NCBI GenBank assembly: GCA_019843655.1
Contig: JACDQD010000003.1
Location: 433,346-497,345 of the forward strand
DNA length: 64,000 bases
Origin: Lethocerus indicus
Lineage: Eukaryota; Arthropoda; Insecta; Hemiptera; Belostomatidae
Reading direction: 5' to 3'
Under the pieces are notes generated by a model that was given only the letters and a program-made list of their open reading frames with translations, did not search any database and was not told the DNA's origin. Each line of letters opens with the position of its first letter. Position 1 is the stretch's first letter. The translations under genes were made by a program, and so were the position numbers. Shown here in pieces: positions 1 through 12,739 of this stretch.

Positions 1-199
1 AACACCTGCCGCCAACTCACGTCAATTAATCTTAAATAGAAATTTATTGCTGCCAGAAACGGTCCGACAATGGACTAGAGAGAACTGGCTTATTTTACGG
101 TTTATGAGAATTTTTCATCGGCGAACTTTATTCCAATCTTTTTTTTTCACGACTTTTGACGGTATGTTGGCGTCATGGTGGGGGGGGGGGATTGTGCGG

Positions 200-403
200 T
201 TAGAAACATACTCCCCGGGGGGGAGGATTAAGGACGGTACGAAGGACTCTTGACTGAAATCTCCGGATGTCTCCTGGTGGAACCCAGCTAAGCACTATAC
301 CGTATGTCTGTATCGGTTTAAGTATCGCTTTGTATACTGTCAATTTGATGTCCGTTTTGGTAATGGTCTTAACGATGTTGGATTTCTCGGCGGAACCCGG
401 CAT
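200..403 (-). pseudogene. Jockey-type LINE reverse transcriptase fragment
   Basis: The minus strand reads KLTVYKAILKPIQTYGIVLS and RRFQSRVLRTVLN, the C-terminal end of a Jockey-clade non-LTR retrotransposon reverse transcriptase (pattern YKxxLKPxxTYGIxLWG...IxxFQSKxLRxI). Only this short piece is recognisable and frames are broken. Confidence 0.75.
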
Positions 404-469
404 AGTTCTATTTTGGAAAAATCTAATTTCATTTTCTTCTTGCGTCTTCTGATAGCGAGCGATATTTCA

Positions 470-1740
470 GGATAGGCGTTAGAAATGAAAAACAAGAATT
501 GGTGGAAGTTTTGCCACGATTAACAAAAAGAATTTGTTTTTTTTTTCTATAGGATAAGTTTTTCTTCGCCTTTCATTCTTTCTCTCCCCTCCCCCCCAAG
601 ATGAAAGCGGTGAGCAAGTTGGCTCCTACACTCTGGCGAAAGTGGTAGGCCTAAGAGGAGATGAAAAGGACAAAGTTAAAAGCCGGGTACAGGGGGACCG
701 TGTCCGGGAAGTGTCTTCGTACTAAAAGCGAACTACTAAGTTTTAATTGCGTTCTGTGGCCCTATTAGAGCCCGAGGGCTAGGGCCGGTGTGCGACCGCC
801 GAATTATTCCAAAGGGCCGGCTAACAGTCCGTAATAGCTGAACCGGCGGTATGTCGCGAGGTTCGGTCAGTCCTGACCAACAATAGCTATCGCCGAGGAG
901 CCACTTGATAAGCGCGTTTTATCTCACAAAAATGCAGTTTTAATCAACGCCCGACAAAATTTTGATACCACTGCGTCGGGACGGATCGGCGAGAATATTC
1001 GAAAAAAATAAAATTCCAAAGTTTATGGAGTAAAAAACATCATTTAGGATTTTTTGAAAGAACAAAATTATTCAATTTATTAATTAACGCACAGGTATTG
1101 GGGCTATTACCCGAGGCGTTAAGTATGTCCGGACTTATGGACCGTAGTTCGAACATCAGTGGCGTTTAAATTCCGAACGCTTGCGACGTCAATTCCCGAT
1201 ATAATCCAGTACGGGTTGGGATAACGCGAACACACACACACACACACACACAACAGAGTGGAACGCATTAAAACGTTCCACGTTGGAGTGATTTATTCCA
1301 GACCGTACCCGTTTATCATAATATTATCGGCCGCGGGATTGGGCTCTCCCAATCGTTCTCATGCATTATTCACCGTCGGACGGATTTGAGGAGGGGCTTT
1401 TCCAAAGTCAAAGTCAAACAGGAAAACTTGGAATTGCGTGGAAAAAAAATGTTTAGAAAAATCACGTTTTAAAACTGATTTTTGTCATTAAATCCCCTTC
1501 ACTAAGTATCCCCCATCCCCGTAATAAAATAATTTTTACCCTTCCATGTTAATGTCTTCTCCTAACCGTTTTTATCGCCACGACTGTAAAATACAATAAG
1601 CGATATTCGACGTTCCGAACAGCGCTATTAACGAGTTTTTTTTGCACAATCAATTATAGCATTATTATGTGTACAAGAGGTGGTGAGTGTATGTTTCTCG
1701 CTTGAATGTCTCGATAAAAGGGACCGTCCAATGACGGCCC
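470..1740. other. No gene recognised
   Basis: Unique-looking sequence with homopolymer runs. The stretch near 1560-1610 (cgactgtaaaatacaataag) resembles one near 28340, suggesting an old dispersed repeat. Confidence 0.5.
1228..1252 (+). repeat. (AC)n microsatellite
   Basis: About eleven uninterrupted AC units. Confidence 0.9.
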
Positions 1741-1744
1741 TTTT

Positions 1745-1990
1745 CACACACGGGATAGCTGCGGCCAGCGGCGTTTAAGCCGACGCTGGGGGAATAATGG
1801 ATGTGTAAGAGAGGAAAGGGACTGGACGAGTGGATTAGGACTTCCAGGAACCGGGATTTTGCGACTTCGTCGGCTGTCGGAATGTTGAGAGGTCATGGAC
1901 CATTGAGGAAGGTACGAAGGACTTTTGACTGGAATCTCTGGATGCGGGCGATGTCGGATTTCTTGGCGGAACCCCCCACGTTTTAATACG
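1745..1990 (-). pseudogene. Jockey-type LINE 3' fragment
   Basis: Read on the minus strand, this encodes SAKKSDIARIQRFQSKVLRT followed by a TADEVAKSRFLE-like stretch, and ends at the family's signature reverse complement of cggcgtttaagccg. It matches the plus-strand copy at 3.65 kb. Confidence 0.7.
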
Positions 1991-2814
1991 GATTTCTATA
2001 CCGTCAATTTAGAAATAAACAGTCAAAATTTACTATTTAGATCTGTTCCCCTCGGTATATTTCGGGAATCACGCCGCCATTTCCTTGTCAGGAAGTTCGG
2101 AGGACGTCGGGAAACACAGTAGGGTTCGTGGATTTAATTTACCTCAATATTCGAATCCACTTCGAATATATTACGACGGAAAGTGTTTGAAATTCTGTCG
2201 GAAAACTGTGCAAAACCCAATAGCAATTACTGTTCGAACAATTGGGCCGGAGGTGCCCTTGTTGTTGTTGTTGAACCAGTCCGCTGGGGAAAACGCGGCG
2301 GCATATATATATATAACCAACCGGCCTACTAAATTCGGACTATGGCGGTTGGCCCCAATTTCATGAAAACACGATATTTCGCCTGTTTATACAACGTGGT
2401 CAACCCCCAACAATTCCGGGAAAACTGTAATTGCCTACGCGGTTCGTATTTCGTTACGCAACGTAACATCCCCAGGGGGAATTACCCGGACTTGAATTAT
2501 GTTAGTGTTGTTTCAATAAAATTGGCTATATAATGTATAAACAATGGCTTAAACAATAGTTCAGCCTATAGTACGAACTATACGAATATTAGGGGACTAA
2601 ATCTTAGGTCGTTTAAACCGCCTGGCTGACTCAGACACGCAGGCTCCCCTACTTATAAATAAATTATAAAGCGCGTATACGCTTATATTATTTTACAGTT
2701 TTACAGTTATAAGTACAATTGATATTTTTCACGTGTCCGTCCCGATAAAGAAACCACCAGCGATGATGGCGCTTTTTGACACGATTCGACCCACTGGCCC
2801 GAGGTGATCTCTGT

Positions 2815-3115
2815 CTCTCTCTGGGCCAGTGGCGTTTAGGATAATGGATGTTGTAAGGGAGGAAAGGGACTTGAAGGGAGTGGATTGGGACGAGGAGAAA
2901 GGCGCCGGAGTGGAACTTCGGGAACCGGGGGATTTTTCGCGACTTCGCCGACTGTCGGTATGTTGAGAGGTCATGGTGCAAGAAGCATTAAGGATGGTGC
3001 GAAGGACTTCGGATTGAAATCTCTGGACGTTGGATGTCTCCTGGTGGAGGAAACCCAGTGTCGGTTTGAGTATCGCTTTGTATACTGTCAGTTTGTTACT
3101 TGAGGTCAATTTCGA
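2815..3115 (-). pseudogene. Jockey-type LINE 3' fragment
   Basis: The minus strand shows SNKLTVYKAILKPT, NVQRFQSEVLRTILNAS and then frame-shifted downstream sequence ending at gggccagtggcgtttagg, the shared 3' end. Several frameshifts. Confidence 0.75.
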
Positions 3116-3649
3116 TGTCAGTTTTAGTCGGGTATGGGGATTCCACACGAAATGATCAAGCGTCGGGCGCGGATTCGAAACAAAATCGATTTCGGGAATA
3201 TCTGGACCGGAATTCCCGGGACGGGGGGGGGCGATTCCGAACTCTGGAATGGTCGGGAGTACTCCTCCTCTCGGTACATTCCAAGATACCCGGAGCCATA
3301 TATTGGCAATCGGTCGGTAGGCGGTATGCGAACGTGGGACTGGTCCTCTGACCTCAGTTTATTAGCCTCTTCCCCCCTCCCCCTCTTCTACCGTAACAGC
3401 CTCAATTAAACCCTATTTTAGAGGGTACATCGCGACGTGACCCCTCTACAATGACCAACCCGACTCTGCTAACAGTACCAATAAAATATACCTATCTACA
3501 TAAACTCCCTGTCCTCCTGTTCTATTCCAACAGTGCTCCTATCCCCACCCGACAGCAGGCTCGTTACGTTACCTCGGTCTCTATAAACGAGTCACGTGAA
3601 AGACCGAAAAAGAAAAGAACAGATCTGTTGAGTGACCTCTTTTGAAAAG

Positions 3650-4000
3650 GGCATCAAAACTGACAATAGGCCAACAAGACTGACAATATATAAAACTATG
3701 CCGGGTTCCGCCAAGAAATCCGACATCGCTCGCATCCAAACGTTCCAGTCAAAAGTCCTTCCAGTACCACCCTTAATGCTCCCCGGTATGTTTCTAACCG
3801 AACAATCCATAATGACCTCAACAGACCGACAGTGGAGGAAGTCGCAAAATCACGCTTCCTTAAATTCCATTCCCGCCTCTCTCCACATCCAAATCCACTC
3901 CCTTCAGTCCCTTTCCTCTTTTACCCATCCATTATCGGCTTAAACGCCACCGGCCCAGAGACTTTCTGTAGGGCCGGATACAGGTCAAAAGTACAATCAC
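3650..4000 (+). pseudogene. Jockey-type LINE 3' fragment
   Basis: Plus strand: RLTIYKTMPGSAKKSDIARI, QTFQSKVL, then in another frame RYVSNRTIHNDLNRPTVEEV and AKSRFLKFHSRLSPHPNPLP, the typical Jockey RT tail (YVxNxxIxxDLxxPTVxEE...SxKxxxRLSxHPN). It ends at cggcttaaacgccaccggcc. The most informative copy of the family in this window. Confidence 0.82.
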
Positions 4001-4029
4001 TGGACGTCGCCTTTATCGAGTGAAACTAA

Positions 4030-5148
4030 TCGAAATTGTACCTATAACTGGCACCTAGTCGATTGTACAATAAATAAACTCTATAACGGTTTTTGTCGAC
4101 TATTATCGATCTCTCTTTTTTTCCATAAGCATGGCTTTAGGTTAAGTGCCCAAGTAGAGAAGTCCGGGTTAGCAGGAACGATACAGACCGAAATTTTTAA
4201 TTTTACTTTCCTTTTCGGATTTCCGAACCCGGGTTTTCAACTGAAACTGTTCGGTCAGTATAGTGCTGTGTATTATTAGCGATAGAAAAATAACGGGGAA
4301 AGTTAAACCGACGTGACAGAACGGTGGTGGGGACTTCAAAACTTGACTAATCCCCGGTTAGCGATTGATGGCCGATATACGGGGAAACTGCATAAATTAT
4401 AGCACTATATAACACGCTAATTATATTGCTAAATTACGCGGATAAATCGGTTTCTATTGACGCTTTGGGCCGGTCGAAATTGGCACTCTCAAATATCCCC
4501 GAAATTCATTCCAGAACTTAGCCGGGCCATATTTCGTTCGCTAGCTTTTAAGTCTGTCATAACGCCTAATAGTTTTTTTTCTATCGAGTTGTAACCGAAA
4601 ATTACTCTCCGTTATTTGTACAGTTTAAAATGTGTTACTTCTTGCGTCAATGTCCGCTGTGATCGGCCACCTCTCGGTTACTTATCGTTCTGCCATTGAT
4701 TACTTTGTTCCCTATTGAAGGCGAACAATATAAACGAATATTTCACTCGTTTATATTATTCTGTAACGCCACTGTCTCCACGATAATACCCGTTCTAATA
4801 GTTATTTTCCCTCGACAGGGATTTCCGTTCTTCGGAACTCAATTGTCACATTGACACAACTTTCGGACGATTTTATTTGGAGCCGTTCTAAACATTATAC
4901 GAATTGAAGTTCGGGTGTGAAATTTTTTTTTAATAATACCCCTCCCCAATTTCAAAAGAAACAGAGCGCAACAGATGAACTTTCCAAAAAGTCCGGACGA
5001 CTTTCACGATTTTTTTCTTTTTTTATTCATTATACGATCAACCTAGTTGATTAGTTGTAAATACAAATGCGGAAAAGAACCTTTTCATATAAGTTGTTTC
5101 TACCGATAGAAGGGCCATCCAGCACCTTTGACTTTTATAAGGGTTACA

Positions 5149-5192
<44 letters not shown>

Positions 5193-6230
5193 TCCCTCCA
5201 TTCTGTAATTAAAGAAAGCCTGAATTGTACAGGATATAGATTAGTTATAAATATTTTCGCGCTGATTACTCGGGTCAACTGTGGTCACTGCCGGCTGTCA
5301 CGCCATTCGACAATAGGCTCGGTCATTTCACCATTTCGGCTTAATTTAACCGAAATGAACCTAAAATTAAGAGCACCGTGTCACCGATTTTCAACTGCCG
5401 ACGTCATTCCAACGATATTTCAATTCGCCGTTTCGGCCTCACGCCCGTCTTCAAGCAGCAGTCGGGATTTCAGATTCATCCGCGAAATTTGATTCTATAC
5501 CCGCCCAGTTTCTACGAATTCAACAATTTCTAAAACCCCAGTGAAAACAACGGAGGAGAGTATACAAAATGTGTTTCGGTACAAACTTTAGCGATATATA
5601 AAATATAACAAATATACTGAAACACAATTGTATAGTGGATTAATATTCGAAGGATACTGTCGGGATTAAAATCTGTGGCGGTTTGGATATACATATATAT
5701 ATATATGGTGGCGTTAAAACGAATTTTAATCGAATTTCGAACTTTCGCTTTTGAAACTTTAATAACCGATACCGGCCCGAATATCACCTCGTGTGTAAAT
5801 AAATTGGTACAAAGCTCGTTCGGATCAACAATATTAGGTCCGCCGAGGGAGATTTAATTGGAAACTGGATAATTTTAAAAAACCTCCTCCCGAGCCCCAA
5901 CCTCTCTCACTCTTTCCCTTTTCACTTTTCACGGATTTTCTCCCTTTCCTGGAGATTTTCCGGCCCGATCTCAATTAAAAAACTAATAACTCGCCGGCGG
6001 GCGCCCGGGATAATAGCGAGTCTGCGGGCCCTTTTTTCCCCCATTCAAAGGGCCGGCCACGTGTAACTAAAACCCTTCTGACCGCGCTAGCCAGCTGCGC
6101 TAATATTCGGTGATATATGCGGCACATCGTGCGTTGTTACTGGGTCTAAAATGTGCGTGTAAGCGAAAAGGCACTTATATTAGTCACTTTTATAAAATGT
6201 ACACAATGATGGCACTTTTGTCACGCGGGG
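4030..6230. other. No gene recognised
   Basis: AT-rich, with one (AT)n at 5149. The 141-codon frame at 5067-5492 runs through the microsatellite and shows no domain. Confidence 0.5.
5149..5190 (+). repeat. (AT)n microsatellite
   Basis: About twenty AT units; gives a spurious YIYIYI reading frame. Confidence 0.9.
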
Positions 6231-6237
6231 CAGTTTA

Positions 6238-6375
6238 CGGCTTCGGACTAGGAAAACCTCTGGGCCAGTGGCGTTTAAGCCGCCTTTGTGTGAGAGAAAA
6301 GGGACTGAACGAGTGGATTAGGAACTTCGGTAACCGGGATTTTGTGACTTCGTCGACTGTCTGTATTTTACACTG
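6238..6375 (-). pseudogene. Jockey-type LINE 3' fragment
   Basis: The minus strand reads TVDEVTKSRLPKFLIHSFSP and QRRLKRHWPRGFP, the extreme C-terminus of the RT. The plus strand shows gggccagtggcgtttaagcc. Confidence 0.7.
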
Positions 6376-6800
6376 GAAGGTCACAAACTGGTGGGAAAAC
6401 TGTTTCTCATTTCGGGGCCGGGCGTATCGGGACAAATCTGGAACGTTGATAAAGTTCAATAAACTACCGACAGAGGGAAACGGACAAATATGGAACACCG
6501 GCACAAATCTGTGACTCACCGCAGAAAATGACCTCGAAGGCCTTCCGTGACGTCACACGCATAAAGTACGCATTTCGTTTCGCGTACGAACGAGACACAC
6601 TTTAAAAATTAACTGTAAGATCAATTAACCGAAAATAATTTACGCTACACTCAGTATATTTCGGTGTAAATGTACATCAGAAGTCGCACTAATTCAAGGG
6701 ACTAATTCGATACAAAGTTCGAGTTTCCAAAACCGCGAAAATACGTAAAATATAATGCGCTCGTAAATTATTATATATATTAGGGCCTATCAAATATATT

Positions 6801-6976
6801 AGGGGTACCCAAAAGTAATCGACATTTTGACTTTGGAATTCATTTGATTTTGCCTAAAAAAGAAACTTTAATTATTAATCCGCTGTATATTCACCAATAT
6901 TATCGACAACTCTCTGCCACTTTTACCGCAAATTTTCGGAACTCTTATCAAATTGTCGACTACTTTTGGTTACACC
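6801..6976 (-). mobile_element. Short mariner-type MITE, copy A
   Basis: The left end is aggggtacccaaaagtaatc and the right end is the reverse complement of ggtgtaaccaaaagtagtcg. The interior includes cgacaactctctgccactt and ggaattcatttgattttgcc. It is inverted relative to copies B and C. About 176 bases and non-coding. Confidence 0.85.
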
Positions 6977-7081
6977 AATAATTAATAGTTGCCCCAACTT
7001 TCCTCTTTCGAACATCTTAAGGTTCTTTTCCTCTTCCAATTTTTATATTTCAAATCGATGTTTCAGATGAGATAAAGTATT

Positions 7082-7278
7082 TGGTGTACGCAAAAGTAAT
7101 CGACAATTTGATAAGATGTACTTCGGTCTTGAGGAGTTTTCTTCTTTGCCGGAAAAGTGGCAGAGAGTTGTCGATAGTATAGGCGAATATATATAGTAGA
7201 TTAATGATTACAGTTTCATTTTTAGCAAAATAAAATGAATTCCAAAGTCAAAATGTCGATTACTTTTGGGCACCCCTA
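7082..7278 (+). mobile_element. Short mariner-type MITE, copy B
   Basis: It begins ggtgtacgcaaaagtaatcg and ends cgattacttttgggcacccc. The interior shares aagtggcagagagttgtcga and aaaatgaattccaaagtcaa with copies A (inverted) and C. Copies A and B together make an imperfect 480-base palindrome with about 105 bases between them. Confidence 0.85.
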
Positions 7279-7716
7279 ATATATATATATATACAGTTCG
7301 AGTCGTGGAAGGCCATATTAATATTTATTATTTATCGTCGTGTCTCCCTCCACTCGCCGTTTCACTTTTACTGCTGGGATTTTTATTGAAAAATCGGTAT
7401 AAAACCAATCGTCTTCGGCGTTTTATAGGACCACCCCACCCCCGCCCTACCTGTACCCCAAACCCAATATATCTATAAACCCGGGTTCGGGTTCGTCGAT
7501 AAACCAAAACGGTTTTACCGCCGCCGCCGCCGACTAAATAGCTCGAATTTAGTGCCGGGACCTCGATTCAACCCGGTATTATATTTCCGATATCCGAAAC
7601 GCCTTATTTCGAAATAAAACCGGGTCGGTTTCTCTTCTCTAGTCTTAACGGCCCACCTCGAGTTTTACCCTCGAGTCTGTCTACTCGGAGGAACTATAGG
7701 GGAAGTACGAAATATT

Positions 7717-7896
7717 AGGTGTACCCAAAAGTAGTCCAACAATTTGATAAGATGTATTTTGGTCTTGAAACGTTCTTCAAGAAAGTGGCCGGAGAGTTGT
7801 CGATAATATCGGTGAATATATAGTAGATTAATAGTTAAAGTTTCTTTTTTAGGCATAATAAAATGAATTCCAAAGTCCAAAAATGTTGATTACTTA
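7717..7896 (+). mobile_element. Short mariner-type MITE, copy C
   Basis: It starts aggtgtacccaaaagtagtc, shares caatttgataagatgta and ggagagttgtcgataatatc with copy B, and ends at gttgattactta, lacking the last bases of the right end. Confidence 0.82.
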
Positions 7897-8103
7897 AGTG
7901 TTTTCTTTGTCCCTTCATTCGGCCTGAATTTGTAACCGAGGCATCCGTGAGAAGTGTTTTACCTCTTTGATAAGGTAACGAGCTTTTGGCAGGCCAATCG
8001 CCACTGTCGGTTTCGGACAGGCTACTGAAGACGGGCACGATCCGAAACATTTAATTGTATAGTTTAACGTGACCGCGTTTTGCGATCTGCGAAGGGTCGG
8101 GAA

Positions 8104-8372
8104 TACCGTAGATTCGTTGTGTCTCTGTCTCCTGTCGCCGGTTCGATCTTTTGCTAGACCGGTTTCGGCCGCTCGCCGTCTTCAGTACTGTACAGTACAC
8201 AGTAAGTAAGTGTGACAGTGACACAGTGCAGTGAGGATGCCCCGAAAAACGTCCAAAGTGCCATGAGTGACTAACACAGCGCTACTGAAGATGGCGAACG
8301 GCCGAAACCGGTCTACCACCAAAGGCCGAACCGGCGAGAGAGGAGAACAACAAACACGACAAATCTGCGGTA
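8104..8372. mobile_element. Palindromic CCGTAG element, copy 1
   Basis: TA|CCGTAGATT... at one end and ...AATCTGCGG|TA at the other frame arms that pair over roughly 80 bases. Arm signatures are cgccggttcg, tagaccggtttcggccgctc and its partner cggccgaaaccggtcta. Between the arms is a short spacer with gaggatgccccgaaaaacg. No coding capacity. The TA flanks suggest a Tc1/mariner-superfamily MITE. Confidence 0.85.
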
Positions 8373-8610
8373 TTTAATATTATCTTTTTAATATCAAAAA
8401 TTTCTACGCCGCTGCGAACAATAGAGCGGATCAAACAGTATAATGTATCAAACGCGAGTTTTTATTAACGAAAAAAAAAATGAAACCGATAATCTCCGTC
8501 CGCAATTTTGGTCTTTCAAAATTCCGAGAGATTGCTTTTCCCCCCCCCCCCTTCCTTATATTCGGGACGCTGAATAGGGGAGGTTGTAATAAGGTGGGTT
8601 GGTTCAAGAA

Positions 8611-8612
<2 letters not shown>

Positions 8613-8652
<40 letters not shown>
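8613..8652 (+). repeat. (AT)n microsatellite
   Basis: About nineteen TA units, next to an upstream poly-C run. Confidence 0.9.
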
Positions 8653-8656
<4 letters not shown>

Positions 8657-8888
8657 CGGCCTTCTGGAAGTATTACAATGGTAAGGAAGTGACGCGAATG
8701 AGGGGAACAGGCATAGCCTTGTGTCCTGGCAAATCGATTCAGCTAACGCTGGCTAGGCCGCCACAACCTAGAATCCCCGGACAACAGTCTATAATTATTC
8801 GAATTTAGGCAGCTTTATATTTGTCCTATATTACATTAATATTTTATTTTGACGTCACGGCGACCATTTTTTGTTTTTCAAATTATAT

Positions 8889-9410
8889 ATGGGGGTGTCC
8901 CAAAATTAACGCAAGATTCGTATCGAACGGTGGCTTTCCAAACTTTCACTATTTCTGAAATATTGTTCAACATTAAAAAACACGTTGTTCTAACGTGTAA
9001 CGCCCAATTTGTATTAACCCTAAATCAAAAAGGCCCAAAAATGCGGTTTCTAGGCCCAAATATGTGCTTTTTTGACGGAAAATCGGCCCAAAAATATGAT
9101 ATTTAGACGCTAAATTAGCCCAAAAATGCGGTTTTTAGACCCAGAAATGGAGTTTTTAGACGCAAAATTGGCCCAAATATGGCAATCCTTGACGGAAAAT
9201 CGGCCAAAAAATACGATTTTTAGGCCCAAAAACGGGCTTTTTTGATGAAAAATCAGCCCAAAAATGCTGTTTTTAGGCCCAAATATGGGTTTTTTTGACG
9301 GCTGTCAAATGGTTTTTTTTTTTTTTTTTTAATAGGGTTGACAACTTTACTGCAAGAATGGTGGCAAATTCAAATCTTGCGATAGGCGTTACTGAAAAGC
9401 CGAAATACTA
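8889..9410 (+). mobile_element. MITE with internal minisatellite
   Basis: The left end ggggtgtcccaaaattaacg and the body (gaaatattgttcaacattaa, aacacgttgttc, aatagggttgacaac) match the shorter element at 27184-27361. The right end is altered (caaatcttgcgataggcgtt). Between the halves lies an inserted tandem of ggcccaaaaatgcggttttt-like units (about 9017-9300). Confidence 0.7.
9017..9300 (+). repeat. Degenerate minisatellite within the MITE
   Basis: Roughly nine units of about 30 bases alternate between forms such as ggcccaaaaatgcggttttt and tttgacggaaaatcggccca. A higher-order period of about 60 bases is visible. Confidence 0.75.
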
Positions 9411-10135
9411 TAGAAAAGTGAAATAAACGAATTTCACTCGATATTCGAATGAATCGAGCCCAGTTTTGCATTCTTTATTCGCAAACGCGGTGACGTAATC
9501 TTAAAATATATAGAATAGAGAGATTGGAGAGAAGAAGGAAATCAAATAGTAGTCGGTAGGGGGCCGACAGGTTCAACGTCGTATATTCGCCCCCTACACT
9601 AGCTGGCGTATATATACAATCGGAAATCCCATTACCCGCCCCCAGCCTGCGCCAAAGGCCACCCCCTAATACGGGGGGGGCCGGATAAAGAATGTAAAAT
9701 CCGAACTGTCTGTCCAGGGGGGGGGGTCGCCAAATATTCATCGGCCCCGGGCCCTAAGACTAGCTGCCACCCGGGATGGGGGATGAAAATTTAAAATAGA
9801 TTAGAGGGAGAGGAAGGGTAGAGAGAGAGAGAGAGGGAGAGTGGGAGGCCGAGATATCGACCCGGGAGCACACACTCCCTCTCACTCTCTCACATCCCCT
9901 CTATCTCTCACTCTCTCATTTAATATTAACGAAGCTCGGGGGAGGGAGGAGGGCGCCTACCCCAACGGCTTTCCAGTTCGGGCCAACCCGCCCCCACCTG
10001 TAATTGGGTCATACGCGCTACTCTTCTTAACATTTCATCTACCGCCAACGGGGGAAAACCGCCCCCAATCAAAGCCCTCCCATAGGATACTACTACTATT
10101 TCCTCGTGTATTTTCTCTCGTCGAATAGACAGTAT

Positions 10136-10190
10136 CCCGGCTTAAACGCCACTGGCCCAGAGGGATCTCCGCGTTGAACGGGAGGTTCTT
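10136..10190 (+). pseudogene. Jockey-type LINE extreme 3' end
   Basis: Only the family end cggcttaaacgccactggcc followed by cagagggatctccgcg is present. This short match is called by comparison with the ends at 3.94 kb (plus) and 6.26 kb (minus). Confidence 0.55.
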
Positions 10191-11696
10191 AACCCGGGGT
10201 TATGCGAGAGATAATTGTAAAATAAACGAGGCATTTCTTTATGTAATTAATATTTTTGGTATTTTTCCGTTAGCCGGGCGCAAATGTCGCGAAGCGAACG
10301 ACTAAAGTCGAAAACATTTGACTAGAAACAGATATTAATAGTAAGCGAATCTGCAGAGACTACTAGTTAAATTCCAAATTTTCACCTTTTTTTTCAAAAA
10401 TTAAGTTCGAAGAAAAAAGAAAACGTGGTTTGTTTTGAATGAATTCAGAGAATAGATCACATTAGGCCCCAAACGAACATTCCCCTTATTATTGTACGAA
10501 ATTTGGCCGAATTCTACTTTATTTGGCGATTTTATCGGGTTTGCGACCCGGCCAAAGGAAAAGTACCATATTTTTTCTTAAATAAAAAATAATAAGTTTT
10601 TAAGGCCCGCTGTTATAGAATAACAAGTCGGAAAAGTGTTTTTGTTTTCTTATTGTCGGTACAATACACAACAAGTCCATTGCGCCCGTAACTTGTGTAC
10701 TCCGATTGTTGATTGTGAAATACAATAAAAAAGTTAGGGAAAATCGTTTTTCCGCCCCAGTTTAATCGCACGCGGTCAATCCTTGGATTGTTACTTTAAC
10801 TTGGTGATGCGAAAAAAAAACCCCGTGGGCGAGAAATAACTGAAGAATTCGGTCTGTCCAAATTTGTAATTTTCGTATCCGGCCCTGACGGGTAACCGAG
10901 AAGAATTCAACCGAGTGAATCGCGGAGTATATATTGCGTAAAATTAATATAATAAACGCTTATAAATTAATAGTTATCGTGTATTATTAGTGGCTGTCAT
11001 ACTGTGGGTTAGTTTAAATTCTCCCGGTTAATATCGTTCAACTATCCCCTATTACCGTTATCGACTTCGCGCGCACTTAAAGTATGTTTTAGTCTTAATA
11101 CTTGAGTGAATGAATTCGTGCAACAATCAAAATTTGAGAATTCAACGTTTTACTGTCTGTGGGAATAGAAAAATAAAATTAAAAAAAAAAAAAAATAGTT
11201 TGCGGGGGTAGAAGCTCGTGTAGCCGGGGGATTAACCCCCCGGCCCAGCTGGTCCAGGATTTTTTTCAGAGAGCCGAGCTCCACCGCGGAAGGAAGGGTT
11301 CTTCCCTCGGGACCCTGCCCCCGGGCGTTATCCCGCTCCCGACATCTCCGACGAGAGCCCCACAACCTATTTTATCCTCCGCGGGGAAAACAGAACATAA
11401 TTTATGGCGCGGACGCCTGAAAATACGTGCATAGGATATTGTCCGTCCGTTTGTCTATTTCAACACTAAATTGCGTTAAATAAAGAACACTAATTCCAAT
11501 TAAATTGCGTAAAAAAGTAGTCAGGGTTTGGACAATTTCCTTTTCATTAATCTTTATTGAATTTTAAATGATTCGATAGAATAGCCGATATAATAAAACT
11601 TCAAGAAGTTTCACTTCGCGCTACGCGTGGGGGTTTCACGCGCTCATTTCCTTTTCGGGGGTGAAGAATGAGCCCACCATGAGGAGAAATAAATTT

Positions 11697-11697
<1 letters not shown>

Positions 11698-11742
<45 letters not shown>
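11698..11742 (+). repeat. (AT)n microsatellite
   Basis: About twenty-two AT units. A second (AT)n of about fourteen units is at 11841-11870. Confidence 0.9.
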
Positions 11743-11747
<5 letters not shown>

Positions 11748-11837
11748 GAACCTAATTTTATTGAAATGTCAGGCCCAGAAGGTTAGCCAGATTGGAGTTA
11801 TTTTATATAAGGTGGGAGGAAGGAAATGACGTAATAA

Positions 11838-11869
<32 letters not shown>

Positions 11870-12548
11870 CGGTGGCGTGGGACGGGGACTTTTTCACCGG
11901 TACAAGTTCACAATGGGGTCCCGCGAAGCCTGAAATTCAGAAAACTAAGCCCAACGAATAGGAAGAAGAAGGAGGGAAGAAAATTTCTCCCGTTTCGTGA
12001 CCGGGCACCCGAGGCGAATAAAAAGAAGATACGTCTTATATTAAACTGATTTTCGGCATAGAATACGGGGGAGATAGAGGTCTAGAAAATTTTGGAATAC
12101 AATTACGACGTTTTTCACTTATCGCTTCTCCACATCCCAGACCTTTCCAGACTTTTCCCTTTTCATGTCTCTAATTAATTCTCGGGTTATGTTATATATT
12201 AATGTAATAAGCACTGTAAGTATTTTACTGCTTTTTTGCTGATAAAACGAGCGATGTGTCCGTTTAATTAAAAACACGATCAGACCGAAATTTATACTGA
12301 TTTCAGTTGTCGAAAAAAGTACTAGTCGACCATTTTAAAGATAATCAATTTCTAATCAGGCTTGAACTATTCAATTTGAGTTCAACCTTGCGGCAAACTA
12401 ATACCGGCCGGGATATAATAGGACCGATAACAATCGTACTCGTGGAAATATCCCTTCAATTTGGGAATAAATTAATTTCAAATTGATTAGGTGTACAATT
12501 TATTAATTTGACGCGGTGATGATATCCAGTGGACAGATTTACCAACGC

Positions 12549-12550
<2 letters not shown>

Positions 12551-12602
<52 letters not shown>
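12551..12602 (+). repeat. (AT)n microsatellite
   Basis: About twenty-six uninterrupted AT units, one of the longest in the window. Confidence 0.9.
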
Positions 12603-12605
<3 letters not shown>

Positions 12606-12739
12606 TTTGTGGGGAAAAATTGGTAAATCTAAATATAGGCAATGTAATAGGGCAAAATAAAATTATCGAGCAAGAATTTTATATTTAAGTTGATTTGTGA
12701 GCAACAAAGGGGAAACGATCTGAAAGACACATATCAAAG

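Noticed and set aside
5067..5492. 141-codon frame through an (AT)n tract
   Set aside because: The microsatellite gives a YIYIYI run and the rest has no recognisable similarity.
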